NCBI RefSeq assembly: GCF_001431665.1
Contig: NZ_LLXV01000038.1
Coordinates: forward strand, 1 to 64,000
DNA from: Stenotrophomonas beteli
Lineage (GTDB): Bacteria > Pseudomonadota > Gammaproteobacteria > Xanthomonadales > Xanthomonadaceae
Length of the DNA stretch: 64,000 bases
Reading direction: 5' to 3'
Made by a program: the position numbers and the translations under genes. Shown here piece after piece: positions 6,120 through 15,932 of this stretch. Position 1 is the first letter of the stretch, and the number at the start of each line of letters is the position of its first letter. The notes beneath the pieces are model-generated. The model had not been told where the DNA came from. It saw nothing but the letters and a program-made list of their open reading frames with translations, and searched no databases.

Positions 6120-9100
6120 TCAACCCCTGCATGCCTTGAATGTATTCTTCCAACTACCACTCTCCTGCCTACGCCCAAGCTCGCTGAGCGCGGCCCGTAT
6201 TGCATCAGCCCCTCCTCTCTTCTCTGCGCTCCTCAACATCCTATATATCATCTTGTCATTTATCGGACTATGAATGTGTTTTCCAGCATGATAGGTTCCC
6301 GCAGATCTGGCGGCCGCTCGTCCCGGATGGCCGGCCTGTGCAACCTGAGAGCCCGCCGTACCCCATAGCCTTGCCCCATTCTCCGCAATCTCAACGTCCA
6401 ATCCATTCCTAACCAGCAGATCCCTCGAAAGCACCGCATATCTACTTGGATTGTTTTGTTGGACTATATGATGGGCAGTTTGTCCAGGCAGCAATGGTCG
6501 ACCGGCCGCATTCAAATTTTTGGTCAACTGGTATGTGCTCGACAGCCCGAGCGGGTCAACCCACCCCAATACATTCAACCCATACGCGTAGGGATTAACC
6601 CCTCCTGACAACCCGATAGGATCCTGACCGATGTAGCCCTCGATGTCAGGATCAAAATATCGGTGCACGTTGTAAGCAAGGCCTGTCTCGACATCCATAT
6701 ACTGGCCCTGATGAAGGAATGATCGAAGGGCAGGCATCTCAATTATCGGATCCCCAAGTCCATCCAAAGCTCTAAAGACAATTCCATTTGGATCGGCATG
6801 CAGGAGGACAAGGGATCGCTCGGGCCGGCCTTGCCCTGCATTTTGTGCATCACATTCTTCTTGAAGGATGGCCGCACTCTGAATGTCGTGGCGGACCGGG
6901 GGTTCCGCGGACGCATTGGCTGAAACGTGCTGCGTAACGGGCTCCCTGCTCGTCAGACTAGCGCCTGCCCCTAGCATGATCTCCCCGAGCATACCGCGAC
7001 GGGCTGAAGAAGCATCGGTGGGTGCGACGGCGCCCCCGAGCGACGTGCCGACATCCAGCCTCCCAAGTGGCGCCGTTGGAATAGCGGACCGAACTTCCGG
7101 GATTCCCGCTTTCTTCTCGTCAGATGACAGCGCTTTGGCGTCCCAGCTGATTAGGGCGAGCGGAACGAAGGTATCTGGATAGAAGACAAACTCTACCGCA
7201 CGATCAAACACTTCATGCAGAAGACGCCCCCATCGCCGATATTGAGTCAGACTCAAAACACTCTCGGCGGGAGAAGAGAGTACTACTGGCGACACTGAAT
7301 CGGTTACGAGCTCGCCTACGATCCTGAAGTTATCCCAGAAGAACCACGTGGTCTGCGTCGGATTTCGCTTGAACACCCGCCGTCCCAACGGGTCATAGCC
7401 GTAGTACGTTGACTGCCCGTTGCGACGGCTCTCGGCCAGCCGATGATTGGCATCCCAGATCAGCGTCAGGTCATCGGGCGCATCCCCTTGCGGCGCACCC
7501 TTGCTCACCAGATCGCCCGCCCGGTTAAACACGTAGTGCACGCCCTGGTAGGTGCCCTCGCGCGTCCAGGTGGTCAGGTCGTCATCTTCGCCGCCCACCA
7601 CCTTGCGCGCCTGCACCTGCTTCACCTCGGTGCGCAGCCTGTCGCCGGCCGGGTCGTTGAAGTAGCGCTCGACCCTTCCCTTCGGGTCGATGTGCTGCAG
7701 CAGGCGCCCGATCGCGTCGTAGCGGTACTCGTCCACGCCCTGTGCGCTGTCGCTGCGGCGGGTCAGGTTGCCACTGCGGTCATAGTCGTAGCGAGTCTCG
7801 AACAGCGGCGCGGCATCCTTCAGCACCGACTGCGAGGTCAGCAGGTTGCGGCTGTCATAGGTGAAGTCGCGCTGCAGATGCGGGCTCAGCTGCTCGCGTG
7901 TCGTGCGTCCCAACGCGTCGCGTTCAATCGAGATCGGCGACTCGTCATTGATCGCCACCGACACCGTCTGGTCCCGCAGGTCGTAGCCAAACGCCACCCG
8001 GTTACCCGCCGATGTCTCGCGCAGGACCTCATTTCCCACTTCATCGTAGCCATAGCCGACACGGAAGCCATCCTGCAGTTCCTCCAGCAATTGCCCCAGC
8101 GGGTCATACCGGCGCTTCACCGTACGCGCCGGATTGCGCAGCTCGACAATCTGCCCCTGCACGTCGTAGACAAAGTGTTCCTGCACCTGCTGGCCAGGTT
8201 GGCGTACGTCCGGCAGCGTCTTGCGGGTGATGCGCCCGAGCTTGTCGGTGGTGAAGGCGATGCGCTGGCCCAGCGGATCCACGGTGGAGGTCAGTCGTCC
8301 GGCCGCGTCATAGGTATAGCACCGCGACTGCCCCCAGTAGTCCACCTCCTCGACGATGCGGCCCAGCGCATCGCGTACGAGCTGATAGGTCTCGCCGCGC
8401 TGGTTGATGACCGCGATGAGCTGCTCTTCGGTGTCGTAGCGGTACTCCACGCTGTGGCCATCGGCCTGCAGGCGCTTGCCGATCTGGCCGATGCCCACGT
8501 ACTGCAGCCGCGTCTGCGCGCCCACTTCATCGGTGTAGCGCACCAGTTGATCTTCGGCATCGTACTCGCAGCGCACACCGTTCCCATCGGGGCCAGCAGT
8601 GGCCAACAGGCGTCCCTTCGCGTCGTACTCGTAGCGGCTGGTCTGTCCCAGCGGATCTACCTGGCGCAGCAGGTTGCCGAGCGGATCGTGCTCGAAGCGG
8701 CTCTCATGGCCGAGCGCATCAACGACCGCTGCCACCAGCCCATGACGGTCATAGCGCAGGCGTGTGACTGCCTGCCGCGCGTTGGTCTGCGACTCCAACT
8801 GTCCCCGTGCGTCGTACTCGAAGCGTGTGGTTGCACCCAATGGATCGGTCTGGCTGACCAGCAAGCCCTGGCAGTCATACGCCTGTTGCCAATCGAAACC
8901 ATCCGGCGTCCGCAGCGACACCATATGGTCGTCCAGGTCGTACTCCATCTGGATCGACGTGCCATCGGCGCGGGTCAGGCAGACCAGGTTGCCATGCGCA
9001 TCATAGGCAAACGCCGTGCGCAGCCCCTCGGGATCTGTCACCGCCACGGTGCGCCCGAAATCGTCGTACTCGAACAGCGTCACGCCATCGAGCGGATCGA

Positions 9101-10604
9101 TCTCGCACAGCGGCAGCTGGTTCTCGTCGAATTTCACCACGCTCAGGTGGCCCAGCGAGTCGGTCACCCGGGTCTCGCGCAGCAGCGCGTCGTACTCGAA
9201 GTGATAATCGTACAGGCCGCCATCGCCCCACGAATGCACCACCCTGCCCTGCGCGTCGAACGCGTAGTGGAACGACAGTCCAACACGGTCGGTGTGCCGC
9301 ACCATCCGGTGCTGCTCGTAGGCGAAGGTGCGCGGCGCCCCAAGCGCATCCACCGCTGCCAGCAGGTCACCCTCGCCGCTGTAGCGATAGCTCACCAGCG
9401 GATGCACCAGGCCGGTGGCCGGGTCATGCAGCGCCATGCGGTCGATGCGGCCGTGCCGCGCCTCTACTTCGATGAAGCGGCCCTGCAGGTCACCGATGCC
9501 ACTCTCGACGATGCGCACCAGATGGCCGTCGCGACGCTCGAACCGCCAGTGGTTGCCGTGCGCGTCCTCGATGCGCTCGATCGGCCAGGACTGTGGATTG
9601 GGCAGCGCGCTCACGCCCGCAGGCAGTTCACCGCCGAACACATACCGCAGCCCGCTCTTGAAGCGCACCTGCCACTGCCCGCGCCGGCGCAGCAGGCGTG
9701 CGCCATCGACGAAGTCGAGGATCGCTCCGGCCTCGCCATCGGCCGGCGGCAGCTCCGGAAAGAAGGCGACCTGGTCCGGCCCGGACAGCCAGACGCTGCC
9801 GTCGTCCAGCAGCTCCAGGCGGATGTCGGCCGGTGTCTGCCAGCCCGCACCGCATTGGCCGGGCTCGCCCGCCCTGCGCGAACCGTAGCTGCGCTGCCAC
9901 GCGAATGGAAGCCGCCCGGGAATGTCGAAGTCCTGGTGGCTGACCACCACGCTGCCATCACGGATATCCACCGGCTCGGCACGCAGCACCTTGCACTTCA
10001 GGAAGCCAGAGGGCAGATGGCCCCACTTGCCGCGCCGCCAGTTGGCGAACGCGTCCATCTTCTTGCGGAAGAAGGCACTCTTGCGCAGCTTGCCCAGGCC
10101 GGCGAATGCGGCGCGGAACGCCAGCGCGGTCCATGACACCGTCGGCGGACCACCGACGGTGACGCTGGTAGGAATGGCCACGTTCAGGCCGGTCGGCAGC
10201 GACATCGCGCGCAGTGGCTTCTTCGGCTTCTTCATCCGGAACGGATTGATCATCCCGGCCAGGTTGCAGTCCAGCACTGGCATGGCCAGCCGCGAGAACG
10301 GCTCGCCATCGGCAGACACCGTGCGGCTACCCATGAAGATTTCTTCGCCGTCGAACTGCGGGCCCATCGGCGCCGCCAGTGGCGGGCCCCACACCCCCAG
10401 CGGGATGTGGATGTCCAGTCCGCCGGTCCCGGCGGTGCCGCGATGCACGCCGTTGACCTTGATGGTCGAGCCGATGAAAGGAATGTAGTCGAACGGATCC
10501 AGCACCAGGCCGATGTGCGGGGTCGGCAACGGGCACGGCGGCACCGCGTACATGTGGATGTCGATGCCCAGCTGCGGATCGAAATGCTTGGCGGCGATGC
10601 TCAC
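6120..10604 (-). CDS. Rhs-repeat T6SS effector with PAAR-like N-terminus and AHH nuclease tip
   Basis: The protein has 1494 residues and starts at GTG 10604 behind AAGGAG. Residues about 1-130 form a DUF4150/PAAR-like domain that caps the VgrG spike. About 230-1320 hold many YD repeats (for example YDALGRI, YDPLGR) that build the Rhs cocoon. The core ends near 1320-1355 with YIGQDPIGLSGG and WVDPLGL, the usual self-cleavage region. The final 140 residues are the toxin: TAHHIVQ near 1377 and the GKHIHSPIND block near 1440 fit the AHH family of HNH/Endo VII-like nucleases, so DNA or RNA of rival cells is the likely target. It follows the adaptor and membrane-peptide genes and precedes its immunity gene. 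Codon use in the tip is AT-richer than in the core, a sign of tip exchange. Confidence 0.9.
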   Translation of the reverse strand: MSIAAKHFDPQLGIDIHMYAVPPCPLPTPHIGLVLDPFDYIPFIGSTIKVNGVHRGTAGTGGLDIHIPLGVWGPPLAAPMGPQFDGEEIFMGSRTVSADGEPFSRLAMPVLDCNLAGMINPFRMKKPKKPLRAMSLPTGLNVAIPTSVTVGGPPTVSWTALAFRAAFAGLGKLRKSAFFRKKMDAFANWRRGKWGHLPSGFLKCKVLRAEPVDIRDGSVVVSHQDFDIPGRLPFAWQRSYGSRRAGEPGQCGAGWQTPADIRLELLDDGSVWLSGPDQVAFFPELPPADGEAGAILDFVDGARLLRRRGQWQVRFKSGLRYVFGGELPAGVSALPNPQSWPIERIEDAHGNHWRFERRDGHLVRIVESGIGDLQGRFIEVEARHGRIDRMALHDPATGLVHPLVSYRYSGEGDLLAAVDALGAPRTFAYEQHRMVRHTDRVGLSFHYAFDAQGRVVHSWGDGGLYDYHFEYDALLRETRVTDSLGHLSVVKFDENQLPLCEIDPLDGVTLFEYDDFGRTVAVTDPEGLRTAFAYDAHGNLVCLTRADGTSIQMEYDLDDHMVSLRTPDGFDWQQAYDCQGLLVSQTDPLGATTRFEYDARGQLESQTNARQAVTRLRYDRHGLVAAVVDALGHESRFEHDPLGNLLRQVDPLGQTSRYEYDAKGRLLATAGPDGNGVRCEYDAEDQLVRYTDEVGAQTRLQYVGIGQIGKRLQADGHSVEYRYDTEEQLIAVINQRGETYQLVRDALGRIVEEVDYWGQSRCYTYDAAGRLTSTVDPLGQRIAFTTDKLGRITRKTLPDVRQPGQQVQEHFVYDVQGQIVELRNPARTVKRRYDPLGQLLEELQDGFRVGYGYDEVGNEVLRETSAGNRVAFGYDLRDQTVSVAINDESPISIERDALGRTTREQLSPHLQRDFTYDSRNLLTSQSVLKDAAPLFETRYDYDRSGNLTRRSDSAQGVDEYRYDAIGRLLQHIDPKGRVERYFNDPAGDRLRTEVKQVQARKVVGGEDDDLTTWTREGTYQGVHYVFNRAGDLVSKGAPQGDAPDDLTLIWDANHRLAESRRNGQSTYYGYDPLGRRVFKRNPTQTTWFFWDNFRIVGELVTDSVSPVVLSSPAESVLSLTQYRRWGRLLHEVFDRAVEFVFYPDTFVPLALISWDAKALSSDEKKAGIPEVRSAIPTAPLGRLDVGTSLGGAVAPTDASSARRGMLGEIMLGAGASLTSREPVTQHVSANASAEPPVRHDIQSAAILQEECDAQNAGQGRPERSLVLLHADPNGIVFRALDGLGDPIIEMPALRSFLHQGQYMDVETGLAYNVHRYFDPDIEGYIGQDPIGLSGGVNPYAYGLNVLGWVDPLGLSSTYQLTKNLNAAGRPLLPGQTAHHIVQQNNPSRYAVLSRDLLVRNGLDVEIAENGARLWGTAGSQVAQAGHPGRAAARSAGTYHAGKHIHSPINDKMIYRMLRSAEKRGGADAIRAALSELGRRQESGSWKNTFKACRG

Positions 10605-10623
10605 GGCAACACTCCTTGTTGCT

Positions 10624-10752
10624 TTACAAGGCGCGGAACAACGCGCGCAGGAACGCCTTTACTTCGTCACGGTACTCGGCGCTGATCCAGGTCACGACGA
10701 TGATGCCCAGCACGATGGCCACCAGCATCACCACGGTCTTGTTCGACTTCAT
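10624..10752 (-). CDS. 42-residue single-pass membrane peptide
   Basis: The ATG at 10752 overlaps the stop of the upstream adaptor gene in an ATGA arrangement, so it is probably translated by coupling. The peptide has a short polar start (MKSNK), one strongly hydrophobic segment (TVVMLVAIVLGIIVVTWI) and a basic/amphipathic tail (EYRDEVKAFLRALFRAL). The rhs start follows 20 bases after its stop. Its place inside a vgrG-adaptor-rhs operon suggests a role in effector handling or membrane anchoring, but no family is recognised. It is short enough to be missed by automated annotation. Confidence 0.6.
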   Translation of the reverse strand: MKSNKTVVMLVAIVLGIIVVTWISAEYRDEVKAFLRALFRAL

Positions 10753-12362
10753 GCAACAGCCACTCCTGTAACGGTCGGGCCAGCTGCCGCCACCGGCGCC
10801 TGCAGCAGGCCACTGGGGTCGGGCAGCGGCTGCATCGCCGGGGGCTCGCTCCACACCGGTATCTCGTGGTCGAGCGGGTGTTCGATGGCCGGCAGGCCGT
10901 TCCAGCCCGGGTCGAGGAAATCGCGGCCGACGGCCACGATCTTGCGGAAGAATTCGTCGCCGCCCTGGATCAACCGCTCGCGCTCCTGCTGGGCGCGGTG
11001 GAAACCGCGCTCCAGCGCGGCATCCAGCTCGGCGTCGATGGCATCCAGCGCCGGACGCAGGGGACGCGGGCCGAGGGCACGCCCCTGCGCGTCGGCTTTC
11101 TCCAGCAGGCCGGTGCTGGCCTGCAGGTAGTCGGCGGCGACCTGATGCAGTTGTTCGCAGCGTCGTGCGTCCTGAAGCTGCAGCAGGTCCCACAGCGCCT
11201 GCGGCAGCGTGGTGGCCTTGCGGTCGGCCGGGGCCAGCGGCTTGGCGATGCGGATCGCCTCCAGCAACTGGGTGCGCGCCGCTTCGCGCTGTCCGGCCTG
11301 CAACTGGCACCAGCCGGCCATGCGCTGGCCCTCCAGCGCGAACATCGGGTGCGGAATGCTGGCTGCCGACGCCGAGGCCTGCAGGTAGGTCTGCGCGGCG
11401 CGCTCGGGCTGTTTGGCCGCCAACCAGCAGCCAGCCTCGCCGAACCAACTCTGCATCACCAGTTCCGGCGCGGCCGGGTTGCCGCCCAGGCGTGCGCCCT
11501 CAGCCGCACTGCGGGCCTGCCGGTAGCTGTTGATCGCCTGCCCGTGATCGCCGTGCTTCAACCATGCACCGGCCACCATCATCTGCACCACCGACTGCTG
11601 GTCCTGCCAGCCCTGCCGCTGCGCCAGCCCCTGCGCGCGTTCGGCACGGGCAACGACCTGCGACGGGCTTCCGCGCTCCAGCAACAGCATCAGGTCCGCC
11701 AGCAGCTGGCGGTACAGCACTTCCGGGCCGCGGCCACCGGACTGCGCAGCGGTATCGCGGGCAATGCCGAACATGTCGATCGGCGCAGTGACGATCCGTG
11801 CGACCTTGCCGTGGCGCTCCAGCAACGGCTGCCAGCGCGGATCCTCGTCGGTATCCACCAGCACCAGGCGCAGGCGCTGGCCAGGGCCGGCGGCCAGCGC
11901 GGCGTCCACCCAGCGTTCGAATCCCTCGCCGGGCACGCAGCGCTCGGGCTCCAGCACCGCCGCCAGCAGGCGCAGGTGCTCGCCGTGGTGATCGATGAAA
12001 CTCTCCAGTACCTCGACCACGCCCTGCGCGCTGTCCGGGTGCCCTTCATGCGGGCCGCGCCAGCCGAGCGGCACCTGCTGTGCGCGCAGATCCTCCTGGC
12101 TGGCCACATAGCGCTCCAGCAGATCCTGCTTGAGCTGCCGGCTGTAGCGGAAGCCGAGCTCATAGGCGGTATCGATGCGCAGGAAGTAGTCCGGCGTATC
12201 ACGGCCGGCGTCGTGGCGCTGCATCTCGAAGAATGCGGCCAGCAGCCGGCTGGCCGCAGCCGGCAAGCGCCAGACCAGCAGGCGCCGGCTGCCGTCGGCG
12301 GTGGCTTCCAGCCAGGCATCGCGCAATGCATTCAGGCCGCGCAGCATGGGGGTGTCCTGCAT
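10749..12362 (-). CDS. TPR-like helical protein, probable Rhs/VgrG adaptor
   Basis: The 537-residue product starts at ATG 12362 with GGGAGA upstream. It is almost wholly alpha-helical and soluble. Residues about 265-420 contain TPR-like helical pairs (AGAWLKHGDHGQAINSYRQA, AGCWLAAKQPERAAQTYLQA, GWCQLQAGQREAARTQLLEA). The N-terminal half has LLVWRLPAAASRLLAAFFEMQ and a VLVDTDEDPRW strand. Proteins between vgrG and rhs often serve as chaperones or adaptors (compare DUF4123, DUF2169, EagR); this one belongs to none that I recognise. A role in loading the Rhs effector is inferred from position only. Confidence 0.65.
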   Translation of the reverse strand: MQDTPMLRGLNALRDAWLEATADGSRRLLVWRLPAAASRLLAAFFEMQRHDAGRDTPDYFLRIDTAYELGFRYSRQLKQDLLERYVASQEDLRAQQVPLGWRGPHEGHPDSAQGVVEVLESFIDHHGEHLRLLAAVLEPERCVPGEGFERWVDAALAAGPGQRLRLVLVDTDEDPRWQPLLERHGKVARIVTAPIDMFGIARDTAAQSGGRGPEVLYRQLLADLMLLLERGSPSQVVARAERAQGLAQRQGWQDQQSVVQMMVAGAWLKHGDHGQAINSYRQARSAAEGARLGGNPAAPELVMQSWFGEAGCWLAAKQPERAAQTYLQASASAASIPHPMFALEGQRMAGWCQLQAGQREAARTQLLEAIRIAKPLAPADRKATTLPQALWDLLQLQDARRCEQLHQVAADYLQASTGLLEKADAQGRALGPRPLRPALDAIDAELDAALERGFHRAQQERERLIQGGDEFFRKIVAVGRDFLDPGWNGLPAIEHPLDHEIPVWSEPPAMQPLPDPSGLLQAPVAAAGPTVTGVAVA

Positions 12363-12381
12363 CGTGTTTCTCCCGTGCGGC

Positions 12382-14625
12382 TCAGCAGTTGAGCTTGATC
12401 TCGCTGCCATTGACCGAAACACCACCGGCATCGATCACCACCTCCGAACCACCGGCGGTGATCTTGATCGCGCTGTCGGTGATCTCGATGACCGAGCCAC
12501 CGACCTTGCTGGTGAGCTTGACCGCCGATTCCAGGCTCATCGCGCCGTCCGAGCCCTGGCTGTAGGTGCCGCTGGCATCCTGGCTGAAGTTGCCGGTGAC
12601 ATCGATCACCCGCTCGCCGACGTTGCTGTCGTCCACCTTGCCCTGCACCTTGCGCTTGTCCTGGCCGGTGATGGTGACTTCGCGGGCGGCCTGCAATGTT
12701 TCGGTGACCAGGCCACCCACGGTGCGGCTGGAGGTGGAGGTGACGGTCTCGGTCCAGGTACCGGTGCGCTGGCTGGTGTAGTTGCCGGTCAGCGTGGTCT
12801 TGAAATCGCCGGTGATGGTCTCGGTGTAGCCGGCGGCGGCAATCGTCTTGGTCTGGCCGGTCTCGTACTTCTCGGTCACCGCGCCGGTCACATTGGTGGT
12901 GCGGGTGCCGGTGACACCCAGCGTGTCGGTACCGGTGACGGTGATGCCGCGGTTGCCGCCAACACTGATGTCCTGGTTGGCACCGACGCCCATCGTGTGA
13001 TTCACCGCCACGGTGGTGGACTTGTTGTTCTGGATGCTGGCGTTCTGGTCGTTGAGCACGGTGGTGACCATGTCGCGCTGCGCGCGCATGTTCAGCAGCT
13101 CGCCACCGGCACCATCGTGCATGGTGATCTCGTTCCAGCCGGCGCCCTTGACCGTTTTCGACTTCAGGCCGCTGACCTCCATGCCGAACGGCGGCATGTT
13201 GTCTTCGTTGTAGACACGGCCGGTGATGATCGGCCGGTCCGGGTCACCGTCGAGAAAGTCGACGATCACTTCCTGGCCGACGCGCGGCGGCGACACGCCG
13301 CCCATGTCGGCACCGGCCCAGGGGCTGGCGCTGCGAATCCAGCACGAGGCATTCTCGCGGCGATCCAGTTGCCGGTCCCAGTGGAACTGCACTTTCACCC
13401 GTCCATAGCGGTCGGCATGCAGCTCCTCGCCCGGCGGGCCGACCACGGTGGCGGTCTGCGGGCCCGGCATGCGCGGCCAGGGCGTGCGCCGCAGTGGGCG
13501 GTACGGAATGCGTCGGCGCAGCACTTCGGCCTGCACCTCCACGCTGGGGGCTTCGGCGCTGCCGAAATCGGCGGCGAAGTTGTTGTGGCCTTCGCGTTGC
13601 ACGCTGACCACGAAGAAGCTGCGATCGGCATCGTCGCGGCCGATGAAATCGGGGTGCCGCTCCAGCTCGAAGCAGGCACCTGCATCGAGCTCACCGGCAT
13701 TGCCGGCGCATTCGAACAGCTTGGTCGGCCAGGTCACCTCTTCATTGCGCACATTGGCCAGCGCGGTACCGATGCGGCTGTTGGTAAAGCGCGCCGCGCC
13801 ATCGTAGCGGTACTGCTCCAGCGGTGGCAGCAGGCCCAGTGGCACCTGGTTGCCCTGGTTGCCATCCAGCGCCTGGCTGGGCTGCTTGAAATCGAAGCTG
13901 CGCAGGGTCTGCACGCTCGGCCCGACCCGGCGGCGTGCGCCCCAGCGGTGCAGCCCGGTGCTGGCCAACGTGCCCTGGTCGGAGACAAAGGCAATCGGGC
14001 GTGGCTCGCCATGCACGGTGCTCAGCGTGGAATCATCGCTGATCACCATCGTGTGGCCTTCTTCGTCGTGCACGAAGCTGTAGTACAGCCCGGCGTCCTC
14101 CAGCAGGCGGCTGACGAAGGCGAAGTCCGATTCGTTGTACTGCACGCAGTACGGCAGCGGCGCGAGCTTTCCGGCATTGAGGTCGTAACGGAACCTGGCC
14201 AGCTGCGCGTAGCCGGCGAACACCTCTTCGACGATCTGCAGCGTGGTGCGGTCCTGGAAGATGCGGCAGTTGCAGGTGTAGTCCAGGAAGGCGAACCACG
14301 GCGCCAGCTCGGCGCGGTAGGCGCTGAACTGTGCCTGCTGGCCGGTGCTGGCGAACTCGCGCACGTAGCCATGCACGCTGCGGTTGCCGAACTCGTCGCC
14401 CAGCTGCAGCCGCAGCGGTTGCCCGACCAGCTGCTTCAGTTCCAGCCGTGGCTGGATCGAGAGCAGGTCGATGCGGTAGGTGAACGGGTTGGACACCGCC
14501 TCGCTTCCCTCGAAGCGCTTGACCAGGAAGGTATCCGGGTCCAGGGCGGTTTCGACGCGGATCAGGCGTCGGTCCTGGTGCAGGCGCTGCAGCGCGGCGC
14601 CAGGAAGCAGTGATTCGGCGTACAT
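12382..14625 (-). CDS. vgrG: type VI secretion tip protein VgrG (TssI)
   Basis: The 747-residue product has the VgrG order: a gp27-like N-terminal region (FEGSEAVSNPFTYRIDLLS near 45, LLEDAGLYYSFVHDEEGHT near 190), the gp5-type OB fold (QTATVVGPPGEELHADRYGRVKVQFHWD near 395, then WAGADMGGVSPPRVGQEVIV), and a C-terminal beta-helix rich in Thr/Gly repeats. The trimer forms the puncturing spike of the T6SS tube and carries the downstream Rhs effector. I chose ATG 14625 because VgrG homology begins there. No other T6SS structural gene is in the window, so this is a satellite vgrG-rhs locus. Confidence 0.93.
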   Translation of the reverse strand: MYAESLLPGAALQRLHQDRRLIRVETALDPDTFLVKRFEGSEAVSNPFTYRIDLLSIQPRLELKQLVGQPLRLQLGDEFGNRSVHGYVREFASTGQQAQFSAYRAELAPWFAFLDYTCNCRIFQDRTTLQIVEEVFAGYAQLARFRYDLNAGKLAPLPYCVQYNESDFAFVSRLLEDAGLYYSFVHDEEGHTMVISDDSTLSTVHGEPRPIAFVSDQGTLASTGLHRWGARRRVGPSVQTLRSFDFKQPSQALDGNQGNQVPLGLLPPLEQYRYDGAARFTNSRIGTALANVRNEEVTWPTKLFECAGNAGELDAGACFELERHPDFIGRDDADRSFFVVSVQREGHNNFAADFGSAEAPSVEVQAEVLRRRIPYRPLRRTPWPRMPGPQTATVVGPPGEELHADRYGRVKVQFHWDRQLDRRENASCWIRSASPWAGADMGGVSPPRVGQEVIVDFLDGDPDRPIITGRVYNEDNMPPFGMEVSGLKSKTVKGAGWNEITMHDGAGGELLNMRAQRDMVTTVLNDQNASIQNNKSTTVAVNHTMGVGANQDISVGGNRGITVTGTDTLGVTGTRTTNVTGAVTEKYETGQTKTIAAAGYTETITGDFKTTLTGNYTSQRTGTWTETVTSTSSRTVGGLVTETLQAAREVTITGQDKRKVQGKVDDSNVGERVIDVTGNFSQDASGTYSQGSDGAMSLESAVKLTSKVGGSVIEITDSAIKITAGGSEVVIDAGGVSVNGSEIKLNC

Positions 14626-14842
14626 CGGGCGTTCCGTCGTCCCATGTTGGTCGTGGCCCGACTTTGCCATTGACCTGTGACATGCGCCAGCATTTTGACG
14701 CACCTGCCTCTGGATAAAGAGATGAATTGATTAAGAAAATTGAAGGGAGTGCGAAATCGATCACAGATATGAGGGCGTCGGGCGGCTGTTCAGGGCATCG
14801 TCCGAGGCGCACCATGTGCGCCCGCTTTCAAAAGGATGTGTC

Positions 14843-15883
14843 ATGCGCCCGCTGTATCTCTGTGCCCTGTTGGCCACGTCACTGCCGGCCGCTGCCGCCC
14901 CTTCGGCGACCTTCCCGTTCACCCACCACGACTGGACCCTGGCCTGCGACAACACGCGGACCTGCCGCGCGGCGGGCTACCAGCAGGATGAAGGTGATGC
15001 GGCACCAGTGTCGGTGCTGCTGACCCGCGCCGCCGGGCCAGGCCAGCGTGTCGACGCGCAGCTGCTGCTGGGCCAGTACGACGAGCAATCGCCGGAACCC
15101 CCGGCGCAGGCGCACCTGCAGATCAACGGCAAGGACCTGGGGCGGCTGCAGCTGCAGGACGGCGCCACCACGCTTTCAGCTGCGCAGACCGATGCCCTGC
15201 TGGCCGCGCTGACCCGCAGCAGCCGCATCGTGGTGATCGGCAACGGCCCGCAGCGTTGGACGCTGTCCGACCGCGGCGCCTCGGCGGTGCTGCTGAAGAT
15301 GGACGAGTTCCAGGGCCGCCTCGGTACCACCGGCGCCCTGATGCGCAAGGGAGATGCAGGCGAAGGCAAGGTGCTGCCGGCACTGCCGGTGCCGGTGGTG
15401 ACGCTGGCCAAGCTGGCACCGGCGCGACCTGGCGATGCCGCTCTGGCGCAGTCGCCTGCTCTGCGCGCCGCGTTGCGCAGCGCGACGCCGGGCGACGACT
15501 GCAGCGCAATCAGCGCCGAGGGCGACCCAATGATCAGCGAGCGGCAGGAACTGAGCGTCACCCGCCTGTCGAAAGACAAGGTGCTGGTGTCGACGCTGTG
15601 CTGGCGCGCCGCATACAACGAGGGTTACGGCTTCTGGGTGGCCAACGACAAGGCACCGTTCCAGCCGGTGCTGGTAACCACCTCCGGGACCGACAACGAC
15701 GGCCCTACCATCAGCACCTGGCAGAAGGGGCGCGGCCTCGGCGATTGCGGCTGGACGGCCGAATGGGGCTGGGATGGCAGGCGTTTCGTGGCGACCAGCG
15801 ATGCCACCTCCGGCCTGTGCCGGATGGTGACCGCCGGCGGCGCATGGGAAATGCCCACCGTCGTCAGCAAGATCCAGCACTGA
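14843..15883 (+). CDS. DUF1176 secreted protein
   Basis: The 346-residue product begins with a signal peptide (MRPLYLCALLATSLPAAAAP) from ATG 14843. The remainder matches DUF1176: an early HHDWTLACDNTRTCRAAGY, a middle YDEQSP..HLQINGKDLGRL section, and the closing GRGLGDCGWTAEWGWDGRRF with paired cysteines and MPTVVSKIQ. DUF1176 proteins are periplasmic or secreted and of unknown function. I prefer 14843 to an upstream ATG at 14816 because the signal peptide starts there. It converges with recJ, and a decayed homologue lies on the other side of recJ. Confidence 0.85.
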   Translation: MRPLYLCALLATSLPAAAAPSATFPFTHHDWTLACDNTRTCRAAGYQQDEGDAAPVSVLLTRAAGPGQRVDAQLLLGQYDEQSPEPPAQAHLQINGKDLGRLQLQDGATTLSAAQTDALLAALTRSSRIVVIGNGPQRWTLSDRGASAVLLKMDEFQGRLGTTGALMRKGDAGEGKVLPALPVPVVTLAKLAPARPGDAALAQSPALRAALRSATPGDDCSAISAEGDPMISERQELSVTRLSKDKVLVSTLCWRAAYNEGYGFWVANDKAPFQPVLVTTSGTDNDGPTISTWQKGRGLGDCGWTAEWGWDGRRFVATSDATSGLCRMVTAGGAWEMPTVVSKIQH

Positions 15884-15932
15884 GGCACGATGGCGGCCTT
15901 GCGCATGCCGATGCGCGAGGCAGCGTAACCGT

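Noticed and set aside
7443..10136. Very long open frame on the plus strand opposite the rhs gene
   Set aside because: High GC and a strongly biased third codon position open the opposite strand. The product shows no domain and the minus strand has clear Rhs repeats.
12301..14613. Long plus-strand frame opposite vgrG
   Set aside because: Antisense shadow of VgrG; composition is typical of reverse-complemented GC-rich coding sequence.
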